Source: CAZSMC01 sp964607755
Lineage (GTDB): Bacteria; Zhuqueibacterota; Zhuqueibacteria; Residuimicrobiales; Krinioviventaceae
Assembly (NCBI GenBank): GCA_964607755.1
Contig: CAZSMC010000082.1
Location: forward strand, 1-17,178
Direction: 5' to 3'
Length of the DNA stretch: 17,178 nt
The notes below the pieces were generated by a model, which did not search any database, was not told the DNA's origin, and saw only the letters and a list, made by a program, of their open reading frames with translations. Numbering within the stretch: the first letter of the stretch is position 1; the number at the start of each line of letters is the position of its first letter. Made by a program: the position numbers and the translations under genes. Of this stretch, positions 1-8,800 are shown in pieces.

Positions 1-2
1 AA

Positions 3-956
3 TGGCCGGCAGTTTTCATCGGAATGGGTGGCAGGTTTGCTCCGGAATATGCATTTCGTCTCATCTGTATAAATTTTCTAATTTTTAGCTATGTTCGAAA
101 AGAAAAAATACACATTGTTCATGCAAATTCAACAAATGCCTATCTTCAGTGTTTGGCAGCTTGCAAAATCGCAAGAATACCCGTTATTTGGCATGTGCGT
201 GATTATTGCAAATCAAAAACTCTGACAAAGCTATTGCAAAAATTTGCAGCACAGGTAATCACTATTTCAGATTATCTAAAAGAATCCTTCGCAGAACATT
301 CGTTGAAGAATGTTTTAACCATCTACAATGGGGTACGAATACAAGAGTTAAAAAAGCCGACGTCGTTATCAATATCCAGGTTGGCAAAAACAAAGTACGT
401 GCTCTCTATCTCACAACTAGTGCCCTGGAAAAAGCATGACGTGCTAATTGACGCGATGTATCACGTAAAGAATGTTTTTCCAAATTTAAAACTTTTTATA
501 CTCGGTGCTGATTTTTTTGGCGAACAGCAAGATTATATTGAATACTTGAAAATAAAAATTAAAAAACTTGAGCTTTCGAATTACATCCATTTCCTTGGAT
601 ATGTCGAAAATGTCATACCTTATATTGAGCATTGTGAGCTATTTGTACATACTGCTGAAAAAGAACCGCTGGGCCGTTGTTTGATAGAAGCCATGCTTTG
701 CAAGAAAATTGTATTGGCGGCAAAAAGTGGCGCAATTCCAGAATTTATCACAGATAATGTTAACGGTTTTTTATTCCAGCCAGGTGATTCGATAGATTTA
801 TGTCAAAAAATCATCGATATTCAAAGACGAACGAATAATGATTATATAGCAGATAACGCATATAGCACTGTTGTAAATATGTTTGAAATCTTTCAGCAAG
901 GTAGTTTGGTTTTAAAGGTTTACAATAATCTCTATCCCAAAAAGAGGTTTAATTGA
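3..956 (+). CDS. Glycosyltransferase, family 4-like (GT-B fold), 5'-truncated by the window edge
   Basis: Probable retaining GT-B glycosyltransferase that transfers a sugar from an activated nucleotide sugar. The visible part holds the end of the N-terminal Rossmann domain (IHIVHANS near residue 30 counted from the ATG at 24, WHVRD near 56-60), then the donor-binding C-terminal domain: SISQLVPWKKHDVLIDAM at about 128-145, and the hallmark E-x7-E segment EPLGRCLIEAM with E214 and E222. The frame stays open to base 3, and a full member has some 50-60 more N-terminal residues, so the true start is probably upstream; the ATG at 24 is internal. AT-rich codon use. The gene ends 84 nt before the protease and may belong to a polysaccharide or glycoconjugate locus to the left, or may decorate the product of the cluster that follows. 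The sugar and acceptor cannot be told from the sequence. Confidence 0.88.
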   Translation, partial: WPAVFIGMGGRFAPEYAFRLICINFLIFSYVRKEKIHIVHANSTNAYLQCLAACKIARIPVIWHVRDYCKSKTLTKLLQKFAAQVITISDYLKESFAEHSLKNVLTIYNGVRIQELKKPTSLSISRLAKTKYVLSISQLVPWKKHDVLIDAMYHVKNVFPNLKLFILGADFFGEQQDYIEYLKIKIKKLELSNYIHFLGYVENVIPYIEHCELFVHTAEKEPLGRCLIEAMLCKKIVLAAKSGAIPEFITDNVNGFLFQPGDSIDLCQKIIDIQRRTNNDYIADNAYSTVVNMFEIFQQGSLVLKVYNNLYPKKRFN

Positions 957-1027
957 ATTGCTGCACTAACTGAATGATGAGAAACTTTTAAGAATCTAAC
1001 AAACTGACAAAAGGATGCTGGAATTGT

Positions 1028-1035
1028 AAGGGAGG
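1028..1035 (+). promoter_or_regulatory. Ribosome-binding site that decides the protease start
   Basis: AAGGGAGG precedes two consecutive TTG codons (1038 and 1041). Spacing of 5 nt to the second TTG is normal and 2 nt to the first is too short, so 1041 is preferred. No ATG is available nearby. Confidence 0.6.
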
Positions 1036-1040
1036 CATTG

Positions 1041-3005
1041 TTGGAGGCAAAGATTGAATTTGCGCAACTCAATGGATGCGGTATCAAAGTTGGTGTTGTA
1101 GATAGCGGTTTTTCTCATACCCGATTAAAAGTTAATCCTGGTCAGGGGATTAATTTTTGCAAAAATAGAAATGCGGAATGTGATCAAACATATACCGCAG
1201 ATAGAATAGGTCACGGTACAGCTTGTACAGGGATAATAGTTAAAAAGGCACCGGATGTAACAATATTTCCTATCAAAGTATTTGATCAGGATTTGGTTTC
1301 TAATATCGATATTCTTACATCCGCAGCCGAATGGGCGCTAGAACAAAAACTAAATATTCTTAACCTCAGTCTCGGAACAACTGATTCCTCCCAAATTGAA
1401 AAATTTATAAAAATAAGCGACAAAGCTCGCCAAAATAACCTCCTTATCGTTGCTGCAAATTCAAACAATAGTCAAAAAAGTTACCCGGCATGCTTGCCAA
1501 ATGTTTTTGGCGTGATGGCAGGAGCGGTGCGTGGACGCTATGATTATTTTTTTGATCGTGCAAGAGATATCCAGTTTATTGCACGTGGAGATTATCAACG
1601 CCTGCATTGGAAGGATGGAAAGCAGATATTTCTAGGCGGGACGAGCTTTGCCGCACCTCATATCACGGCAATACTTGCTCTGCTTTTGCAAAAATATCCC
1701 GATATCTCTTTCAATGAATTATTAGAAAAGCTGACTGAAAATTCGCTATCTTCAGAACCTTCGCTTGTTGATGGTCAGGAATTTTATAACATTCCTGGGG
1801 TGTCCGGACTGAATCCCAAACCGACGGCGAAACTCTCCGAAGTGCACAAACAAAACAATATCAACTGGATTAATAAAGCAGTTGTTTTTCCATACAACAA
1901 AGAAATGCATGGACTCATTCGCTACAAGGATATGCTGCCATTTTCGATCAGTGCGATTGTTGATGTTGTTGGCCGCCGAACAATCGGCAAGGATAGCGGC
2001 GAAGTAATTGGCGCGCTGCCCTCGAATATTATCGTGCAAAAGAGTGTCAAAGAGGCCTTGACGGATGCGGATACACTTGTTTTGGGATATCTCGATGAAA
2101 TCAGTCGAATCAAACGGCGAGATATTAAAAAAGAAATGCTTGAACTGGCTTTAGAACACGGGAAGAATGTCTATAGTTTGTCGCCAATTGTAAAAGAGCA
2201 TTATTCGGATCTTTTATACCAGTTTGATTCGCAAAACTTGCACGTTAGCTCTCCCATGATAACTTTTGATGATTTCAAATCAATTACTCGAGCCTTTGAT
2301 TGGAGAACGCCCAGTCGAGTACCAATTGTCGGCGTATTTGGCACCAGTCCCCAACAAGGTAAATTTACAGCGCAGTTGGCATTGCGTAAAGAATTACAAA
2401 AATTGGGCTACACGGTCGGGCAATTGGGCACAGAGCATCAATCCGCTCTATTTGGTTTCGACTTTACCTTTCCGAACGGCTATGACGGTCAAAATAATAT
2501 TCGTATTCCTATGGATATGCACATTACATTTCTGCACTCGGTCATGGCCGGGATTGAGAATAATAATCCACATATCATCATTGTAGGTGGACAGTCCGGT
2601 CTGATACCTTATAGTTATGCCGAAAGATCACAGGTCTATACAATTTCTTCACTATTGCTTTTGATGGGTACCATCCCTGATGCTTACGTGCTGGTTGTGA
2701 ACAGCATTGATGAACATGACTTTATTCAGGAAAACATCAACGTACTCAAAGGCCTTGGCAAAGGAGAAACAATCTTGTTGGTGTTTTCGGATAAAAGAAA
2801 AAAAGTTGTCAATAATTATGGACGCTCGTCTATCATCAACCAACCTCTTTCATCACAGGAAATCGCAGAGATTGCTTCAAGATTAGAGAATCGATTCGGG
2901 ATTCCTGCGACAGAAATTGTGAGCGAACAGGGAAGGCAGAAAATGGCGACGACAGTAGAAAACTATTTTGCTGAAGAAAGTCAGCGTCCACAAGAGATAT
3001 CATAA
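1041..3005 (+). CDS. Subtilisin-like (S8) serine protease fused to a DUF1611-like P-loop domain
   Basis: Two-part protein without signal peptide or pro-domain, so predicted cytosolic. Counting from the TTG at 1038, residues 1-240 are a compact subtilase: Asp22 in VVDSG, His59 in GHGTACTG, oxyanion Asn141 in VAANSNN, and Ser203 in GGTSFAAPH, so the catalytic set is complete. Residues about 280-640 resemble DUF1611: a Rossmann-like part (ISAIVDVVGRRTIGKDSGE near 304) and a P-loop-like GTSPQQGKFT at 435-444, followed by GQLGTEHQSALFGFDF. Some DUF1611 proteins are reported D-glutamate N-acetyltransferases (DgcN), so the second half may acylate or ligate a small amine; this is inference. The start is probably TTG 1041, because GGGAGG ends at 1035 and leaves 5 nt, against 2 nt for TTG 1038. 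It lies 30 nt upstream of the adaptor gene. A role in peptide maturation before export is suggested, not shown. Confidence 0.85.
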   Translation: MEAKIEFAQLNGCGIKVGVVDSGFSHTRLKVNPGQGINFCKNRNAECDQTYTADRIGHGTACTGIIVKKAPDVTIFPIKVFDQDLVSNIDILTSAAEWALEQKLNILNLSLGTTDSSQIEKFIKISDKARQNNLLIVAANSNNSQKSYPACLPNVFGVMAGAVRGRYDYFFDRARDIQFIARGDYQRLHWKDGKQIFLGGTSFAAPHITAILALLLQKYPDISFNELLEKLTENSLSSEPSLVDGQEFYNIPGVSGLNPKPTAKLSEVHKQNNINWINKAVVFPYNKEMHGLIRYKDMLPFSISAIVDVVGRRTIGKDSGEVIGALPSNIIVQKSVKEALTDADTLVLGYLDEISRIKRRDIKKEMLELALEHGKNVYSLSPIVKEHYSDLLYQFDSQNLHVSSPMITFDDFKSITRAFDWRTPSRVPIVGVFGTSPQQGKFTAQLALRKELQKLGYTVGQLGTEHQSALFGFDFTFPNGYDGQNNIRIPMDMHITFLHSVMAGIENNNPHIIIVGGQSGLIPYSYAERSQVYTISSLLLLMGTIPDAYVLVVNSIDEHDFIQENINVLKGLGKGETILLVFSDKRKKVVNNYGRSSIINQPLSSQEIAEIASRLENRFGIPATEIVSEQGRQKMATTVENYFAEESQRPQEIS

Positions 3006-3035
3006 AACAATCTCGATTAAAAGAATCGATACACT

Positions 3036-4205
3036 ATGCGAAAAGTAAAATTACTTTACAGCCTTGTTGCCGCACTCGCGATTGCGCTTGTGCTATCAAA
3101 TTTTCACAGATTTAACAGTTATGTAAAAGATTCTACTGCGGCACTTGATGAGGAACCAATCGCCTTTAAATCATTGGAAACTCCTGTCGAGGTGCAAGTA
3201 TTAAAGCGGCAGACGCTTGTACAAACTATCTCAGCTAACGGGTTGGTCAAAGCACAAAAACAGGCTGAGATTATTCCCAAGGTGACCGGAAGAATTGTCG
3301 AGTTGAACGTTTCAGAAGGTGACTTTATTTCGAAAGATGAGACAATCTTCCGGATAGAGGACGAAGCTTACCAGATCGAATATCTCAAAGCCAGGGAACG
3401 TGTTAATAAAGCTTTAGCAGAATACGGTGTGATCATATTGGGAGAAAACGGGGCCTCGCGTGAAGATTCCGCGATAGATTTATCTGACGGTGCGTTTGAT
3501 ACCGAAAATCCGGACGAGATGGAAGCTTTGGAATGGCTGCAAGGCGGCCGGCGCAAGGAAATGCTCGCCAGCAAAGCCGGTCTGACATCAGCCCGTCTCG
3601 ATTTGCGCAAAGCCGAGCTTGATTTAAAAAATACGGACATCAAAGCAACATTCAGCGGCTGCGTTGCAGAGCTTGAGATTTTTGCTGACGGCTTGGCCAA
3701 AGCCGGAGAAAAAGCCTTGACCATCGTGGATATGGACAATCTTTTAATCCAGGTCGGTGTGCTGGAAACGGAAATAGCGTTCATCGATGTTGGCGCCGGC
3801 GCTCAGATCGAGATTCCTGCATTGCCCGGACAGAAATTTAGCGGCCGCGTCAAAACCATTAGCCCGATCCTCGATCCGGAAAGCGGCACCTGCCGGGTTT
3901 TGATCGAGATTGAGAATAGAAACAAAAAGATAAAGCCTGGCATGTATGTGAACATTCAACTGGTGACCGAAACCATCCTGAATCGTCTGCTCATCCCAAG
4001 AGATGCCTTGCTATTGCGGGACGATCGCAAAGTGACGTTTGTTTATGAAAAGGGCCTGGCTAAATGGCATTATGTCCAGACCGGTTTGGAAAATGACGAT
4101 TATTTTGAGGTTCTGGAGGGCCTGAGCGAAAATGACTCTCTCATTGTATCGGGTCATTTTAATCTGGCGCACGATGCGCAAGTTGTGATTGTCACCAAAG
4201 ACTAA
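3036..4205 (+). CDS. RND efflux membrane-fusion (periplasmic adaptor) protein, HlyD/AcrA-like
   Basis: Periplasmic adaptor linking an inner-membrane RND permease to a TolC-type channel. One N-terminal membrane anchor or uncleaved signal (LLYSLVAALAIALVL, about residues 6-20) is followed by the first half of a lipoyl-like domain (AEIIPKVTGRIVELNVSEGDFI, about 77-98), a short helical hairpin (about 112-200, including an acidic segment at 135-170), the second lipoyl half (DIKATFSGCVAELEIFADG, about 201-219), a beta-barrel (GVLETEIAFIDVGAGAQIEI to about 310) and a C-terminal membrane-proximal domain. No lipobox cysteine follows the N-terminal helix, so it is not a lipoprotein. Length 389 aa is usual for the family. 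The stop codon overlaps the start of the outer-membrane gene by 1 nt (TAATG), so the two are probably translationally coupled and work together with the two permeases downstream. Confidence 0.92.
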   Translation: MRKVKLLYSLVAALAIALVLSNFHRFNSYVKDSTAALDEEPIAFKSLETPVEVQVLKRQTLVQTISANGLVKAQKQAEIIPKVTGRIVELNVSEGDFISKDETIFRIEDEAYQIEYLKARERVNKALAEYGVIILGENGASREDSAIDLSDGAFDTENPDEMEALEWLQGGRRKEMLASKAGLTSARLDLRKAELDLKNTDIKATFSGCVAELEIFADGLAKAGEKALTIVDMDNLLIQVGVLETEIAFIDVGAGAQIEIPALPGQKFSGRVKTISPILDPESGTCRVLIEIENRNKKIKPGMYVNIQLVTETILNRLLIPRDALLLRDDRKVTFVYEKGLAKWHYVQTGLENDDYFEVLEGLSENDSLIVSGHFNLAHDAQVVIVTKD

Positions 4206-5683
4206 TGGATATGGATTTGAATCAAGCAAAACCGAACAATATGATTAAAATTGTTACCACAATCGTATGTGTCTTTTCGCTCTGCTATAATAGTCATGGT
4301 AGGCAGAACGATACATCTTTAAACTTTACGCTCGATCAGGCCATTGCATTCGGCCTGGAGCATAGTTACTTGATGAAACAAGTAAAAAGCCGGTTGGAGC
4401 AATCCCAGCACTATTTGCGCGCCTGGCAAAAAAGTTACAGCTCCTACGCCAACCTCGAAGCTTACGCACCGGTATTTACCAATCGTTTCACCGAAATTCC
4501 CGATCCGGAAACCGGGAAAATTCGCATTGTCCGTCAAAATCATACCAGTTATCGCTCTTCACTCATCATAAGCCAGCCGATATGGTTGACGGATGGCACA
4601 TTGTCGCTCAGTAATTCCCTGTATCACCTCCGGCAGGCTGATGAAACCAACTATCAATATGACGTGGTGCTCAATTATAATCAGCCGATTTTCAAGACCA
4701 GTGTGCGAAAAATCGATTTAAAACAAGCGCGACTCAATCTTCAGCAAGCGCAACTGGCTTTTCAAAACCAAAAACGGGAATTGATTTTTTATATCACTCA
4801 GGAATATCTAAACCTGCTCCGCGCCCAGCAAAACCTCGACATTGCCCGGGAATCAGCGCAACGCTCAAAAGAAGTGTATGATCTGGCATGTGCCAAATAT
4901 CAAACAGGTCTCTATTCGGAAATGGATTTATTGCGGTTTGAGGTGGATGTTGCCAATGATAAAAATACCATGATCACACAGCAGGAGAATTATCAAAAAC
5001 TACTGGAAAATTTTAGACTAACTATTGGTATGCCACGGGAGGCAGAAATTGGCACACTTTTAATGCCTAACGCTGATTCGCTGTCGATCAGCTACCAACA
5101 GCTTTTTCAAAAAGCGCTAAAGAATAGTCCTGAACGAGTTATAAATGAGATTAATTTAGAGCTTGACGAGCTTGGCATTAAAAGAACCAAAGCGCGTCGT
5201 GAATTTGCCATTGATATGAATTTGGAATATGGCTTTAGCCAAATTAAAAATGACCTTGGCTCGTTTTTCAAACAACCGGAAATGATTCAAATCGGCAGCA
5301 TTCGGTTCAGCATTCCACTATGGGATAGTGGTCAAAATAGAGAGCATGTCCTGGCAGCCAAGGAGCAGCTACATGAATCAGAAATTGAGCTGGAGCACTC
5401 CATCGAATCGCTTAAAATAAAAGTGCGAGAGATTCTGCTCGCGCTCGAAAAAGCAAGACAACGCCTGGCTATTTCGAAAAAAACAGAGCGGAATGCGCGC
5501 AAGAGTTATCAATACAGTCTGTTGCAATTCAATGCCGGCAGTATCACAAGTGATGAACTGACCCTGTCAAGAAACCGGCTCAATACAGCAAGTCTGAATC
5601 ATCTGGACGCACAGATAGAACACCTGGTAGCACTTGAACGAATAAAGATGCATTTGACAGAAATAAAAGAATACTCGAATTGA
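4205..5683 (+). CDS. TolC-type outer-membrane efflux protein
   Basis: Outer-membrane channel of a tripartite pump. Two OEP repeats are visible: FTLDQAIAFGLEHSYLMKQ near residue 41 begins the first, and the second follows the helical stretch ITQEYLNLLRAQQNLDIARESAQRSK, with long alpha-helical, Gln/Leu/Glu-rich segments throughout. Length 492 aa is typical. The first ATG (4205) overlaps the adaptor stop by 1 nt; the third in-frame ATG at 4241 would start directly at a signal-peptide-like stretch (MIKIVTTIVCVFSLC), so translation may initiate there instead, leaving a 12-residue hydrophilic extension unexplained. No canonical lipobox is present. Directly after the stop there is a 17-nt palindrome and a gene remnant before permease 1. 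Confidence 0.92.
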   Translation: MDMDLNQAKPNNMIKIVTTIVCVFSLCYNSHGRQNDTSLNFTLDQAIAFGLEHSYLMKQVKSRLEQSQHYLRAWQKSYSSYANLEAYAPVFTNRFTEIPDPETGKIRIVRQNHTSYRSSLIISQPIWLTDGTLSLSNSLYHLRQADETNYQYDVVLNYNQPIFKTSVRKIDLKQARLNLQQAQLAFQNQKRELIFYITQEYLNLLRAQQNLDIARESAQRSKEVYDLACAKYQTGLYSEMDLLRFEVDVANDKNTMITQQENYQKLLENFRLTIGMPREAEIGTLLMPNADSLSISYQQLFQKALKNSPERVINEINLELDELGIKRTKARREFAIDMNLEYGFSQIKNDLGSFFKQPEMIQIGSIRFSIPLWDSGQNREHVLAAKEQLHESEIELEHSIESLKIKVREILLALEKARQRLAISKKTERNARKSYQYSLLQFNAGSITSDELTLSRNRLNTASLNHLDAQIEHLVALERIKMHLTEIKEYSN

Positions 5684-5700
5684 AATTGGCATTGCCAATT
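5684..5700. repeat. 17-nt perfect palindrome after the outer-membrane gene
   Basis: AATTGGCA-T-TGCCAATT: two 8-nt arms around one central base, starting on the base after the TGA stop of the TolC-like gene. It has no T-run, so it is not an intrinsic terminator. A regulator binding site, or a trace of the recombination that brought in the neighbouring gene remnant, are possibilities. Confidence 0.4.
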
Positions 5701-5703
5701 GGA

Positions 5704-5844
5704 ATGAATATGCAAGAAATGTCCAGAAACAAAGTAACGGAACCAATTATTGGCTCAGCCATCAAAGTTCATAAAACGTTTGGTCCGGGTCTTTTAACTT
5801 GCTTTGTAAAAGCTCTGTGTACTGTGGTTTGTTTTAAAATGTGA
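5704..5844 (+). pseudogene. Remnant of a GxxExxY-type gene (N-terminal fragment)
   Basis: An ATG-started frame of 46 codons. Its residues TEPIIGSAIKVHKTFGPGLL match the well-known N-terminal motif of GxxExxY proteins (PD-(D/E)XK-like family; consensus of the type 'IIGAAIEVHKxLGPGLLE', from memory). Right after GPGLL the similarity stops: the GxxExxY motif itself and the rest of a protein normally about 125 aa long are missing, and a Cys-rich, non-homologous tail leads to TGA. The fragment interrupts what is otherwise a tightly packed efflux operon and lies where base composition rises. It is most likely non-functional. The similarity of the first part is clear; the mechanism of loss is not. 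Confidence 0.6.
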
Positions 5845-5868
5845 TACTTTATAAACCATAGGATCGTA

Positions 5869-8800
5869 ATGCACCTTGCTGAGATCGCCATCAAGCGCCC
5901 GGTGGGCGTGACCGTCATTTTTATGGCGGTTGTTTTGCTGGGAATCTATGCTTTTAACAAATTGAGCGTGGATTTCTTGCCGGACATTGACGTGCCGAAA
6001 CTGATCGTCAAAACTGAATGGCCGGACGCCAATGCGCGCGATGTCGAAGAACGTCTCACCCAGCAGGTCGAGGCGGCGCTCAGCACCTTGCAGACGGTCG
6101 ACAAGATCACGTCTATCTCCCGCGACGGTATTTCCTACGTCACCGTGACCTTTAACTGGGGCACGGACATGGACATGGCATTCATCCAGGTGCGCAGCAA
6201 ACTGGATCGAATGCAGGACGGTTTGCCGAAATTCAGCGAACGCCCTTCCATCATGCGCTTTGATCCCTCTTCCACACCGATCATGACTTTTGTGATCACC
6301 GGTGAACGCATCGAAAATCCGCGGTCCGCCAAAGACTATCAGGAAGCGCTTGTCGAGCTCAAGGATGTGGCGCGGTCCATCGTCAAACGCCGCCTCGAGC
6401 AGATCGATGGCATCGCTTATGTCGCGGTGTCCGGCGGACTGGAGCGTGAGATTCAAATCTATCTCGATCGCGCTAAATGCGCTGCACTCGACATCCGCTT
6501 TGAACAAGTCGAGTCTGCCTTGCAGCGTTTTAATGTCAGTACCTCCGGCGGCACCATCCGCGAAGGCTATTACCAATACCCGCTGCGCATTGAAGCCACC
6601 TATGCCAGTGTTGAGGAAATCTATCTCACCCCGGTTAAATACACGAAAAATGACCAGGCCATCCTGCTGCGGGATATTGCGCGCATAGAGGACGGCTATA
6701 AAGAGCGCACTGGTTATACCAAGCTGAACGGCAAAGAGGTTATTACCCTCTTTTTGTACAAAGAAGCCGGCGCCAACACCGTGGACGCTTCTGGCAAAGT
6801 TTACACGACGCTGTATCATTTATACCAGGAATATCCCGGATTTAAAGTGCTGCCCGTTTTTGACCAGGCCGAATTTATTCAGGAATCCATCGACAATGTG
6901 CTGCAAGCCCTCTGCCTCGGCGGCTTGTTTGCGTTTTTTGTGCTGTTCTATTTTCTCAAGGATTTCAAGAGCCCGCTGATTATCGGTATTTCCATCCCGG
7001 TTTCGATCGTCACCACGATCATATTTATGTACTTTTTCAACATCAATTTTAACATCATCTCCCTCGGCGGACTGGCGCTTGGCATTGGCATGTTGGTAGA
7101 CAATTCCATTGTGGTGCTGGAAAATATCACCCGCTATCGGGAGATGGGGTGTTCGCTTTTAGATGCGGCGGTCAAAGGCACCAAAGAAGTCAGCCTGGCG
7201 ATCACCGCGTCGACATTCACCACTATCGCGGTTTTTCTGCCGCTGGTGACGGTAAAAGGTCTGGCAGGCGAATTGTTTTACGATCAATCCGTCACTATCA
7301 GCATTGCCCTGACCATCTCGCTGATCGTTTCAATGACCTTGCTCACTATGCTGTCATCCAAAACTCATATTCCGTTTGCGCGCTCTTTTGCGAACTGGCA
7401 GTTCAACTCCTTTCGGTTGCCGCCCAATCGATTAAAGAAAAAATCGTTGCTGCGCCGGGGCTTTTGGTTTTTGCTATGGCTGGTTGAGATTGTTTGCTAT
7501 TCGCTGAGTTTTGCTCTATATGTTTTGGTCATTCGATACGTCATTCGACTCATTCGCTGGAGCATCGCACAATTCCAGGGCTTTTTTGACCGATTGATGG
7601 CTGGTTATGAACTTGTACTCGAGCGTGCCCTGGAGAATCGCGGTAGGGTTTTGGTATTAACCTGTTTATGTTTTGTCGGCGCTTTGCTGCTGCTAAAGGT
7701 GATACCGAGAGAGCTGGTGCCGAATGTGGACCGCAAGCAACTGGTGGTGAGTGCCGAATTGCCGGCCGGGGCGAGTCTGGATGTGACCGCTTCGCACATC
7801 GCCCGACTTGAGCGCAGACTGCGAGACCTGCCAGGCGTCAAACGAGTCTTATCTTCGATCGGCATTACGGAAAACATCCTTGACCAGACCTATCAACCCG
7901 GAATTAATAAAGCTATCCTCGATCTGGAAATCGAGCACCAGTACAATACATTCGACATTGCCCAAAAAATTGAGGCGTTGTTCGCAGAATTTGGCAACCT
8001 GTCCCTCGCCATCAACAAACGGGAGACTATTTTTGAGCAACTGTTTCAGCGACAACAGGATGCCTTTGACGTGCAGATCAGCGGCCCGGATATGGAGAGG
8101 CTGGCTGATATCAGCGAGGACATCCGGCACTACCTGGATCAAGAGTCCGCTTTTGAAAATGTGCATACCAGTTTAAAACAGGGCGGGCACGAATATACGC
8201 TCGAATTAAATCGCGACAATATGGTGCGCTATGGCGTCACCCTGGCCGAGCTGGCGAGTTTTCTCCGCCATGAAATCCAGGGCAGTGTGCCGACCCAGTT
8301 TATCGATTTTGCCGACAAGATCGATATCAAGGTGATGAACACAAACGAGGTCGCGCTGGACATGAACCGTTTGCAGCAACTCGGTTTTCCCATCACCGTG
8401 GCGCAGCAAAAGATCACCGTGCCCATCCGGGAATTTGTCACTGCCAAACCAACGACCGGCTATGCCGAAATACAGCGTTTTGATCAAAGTAAAACGGTTG
8501 TGCTGTCGGCTAATGTGCGCAACCGTTTTGGCCAGGCAAAAACCGAATTACAGCGCTATGTGAGCAACATGGACATCCCGGGCGGTTACCTGGTCACCCT
8601 TGGCGCAAGTAGACGCGAGCTCAAGGATAATTATCGCAACCTGCTGCTGATTTTTATCATCTCGATTGCGTTGGTCTATTTTATTCTCTCGGCCCAATTC
8701 GAGTCCGTCAGGGTGCCGCTGGTCATCATCAGCGCCATTCCGCTGGCCTTTATTGGCATTCTATTCACGCTGCTGGGGACCGGCAACAGCCTGAACATCA

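Noticed and set aside
3368..3784. 138-codon - strand frame inside the adaptor gene
   Set aside because: Ser/Ala-rich low-information translation opposite a well-supported adaptor gene.
5580..5765. 61-codon - strand frame over the GxxExxY scar
   Set aside because: The + strand carries the recognisable motif; the antisense translation has no family pattern.
5794..6819. 341-codon open frame on the - strand inside permease 1
   Set aside because: Mirror-frame effect of GC-rich RND coding sequence; the + strand product is an unmistakable RND protein and no RBS or family pattern supports the antisense frame.
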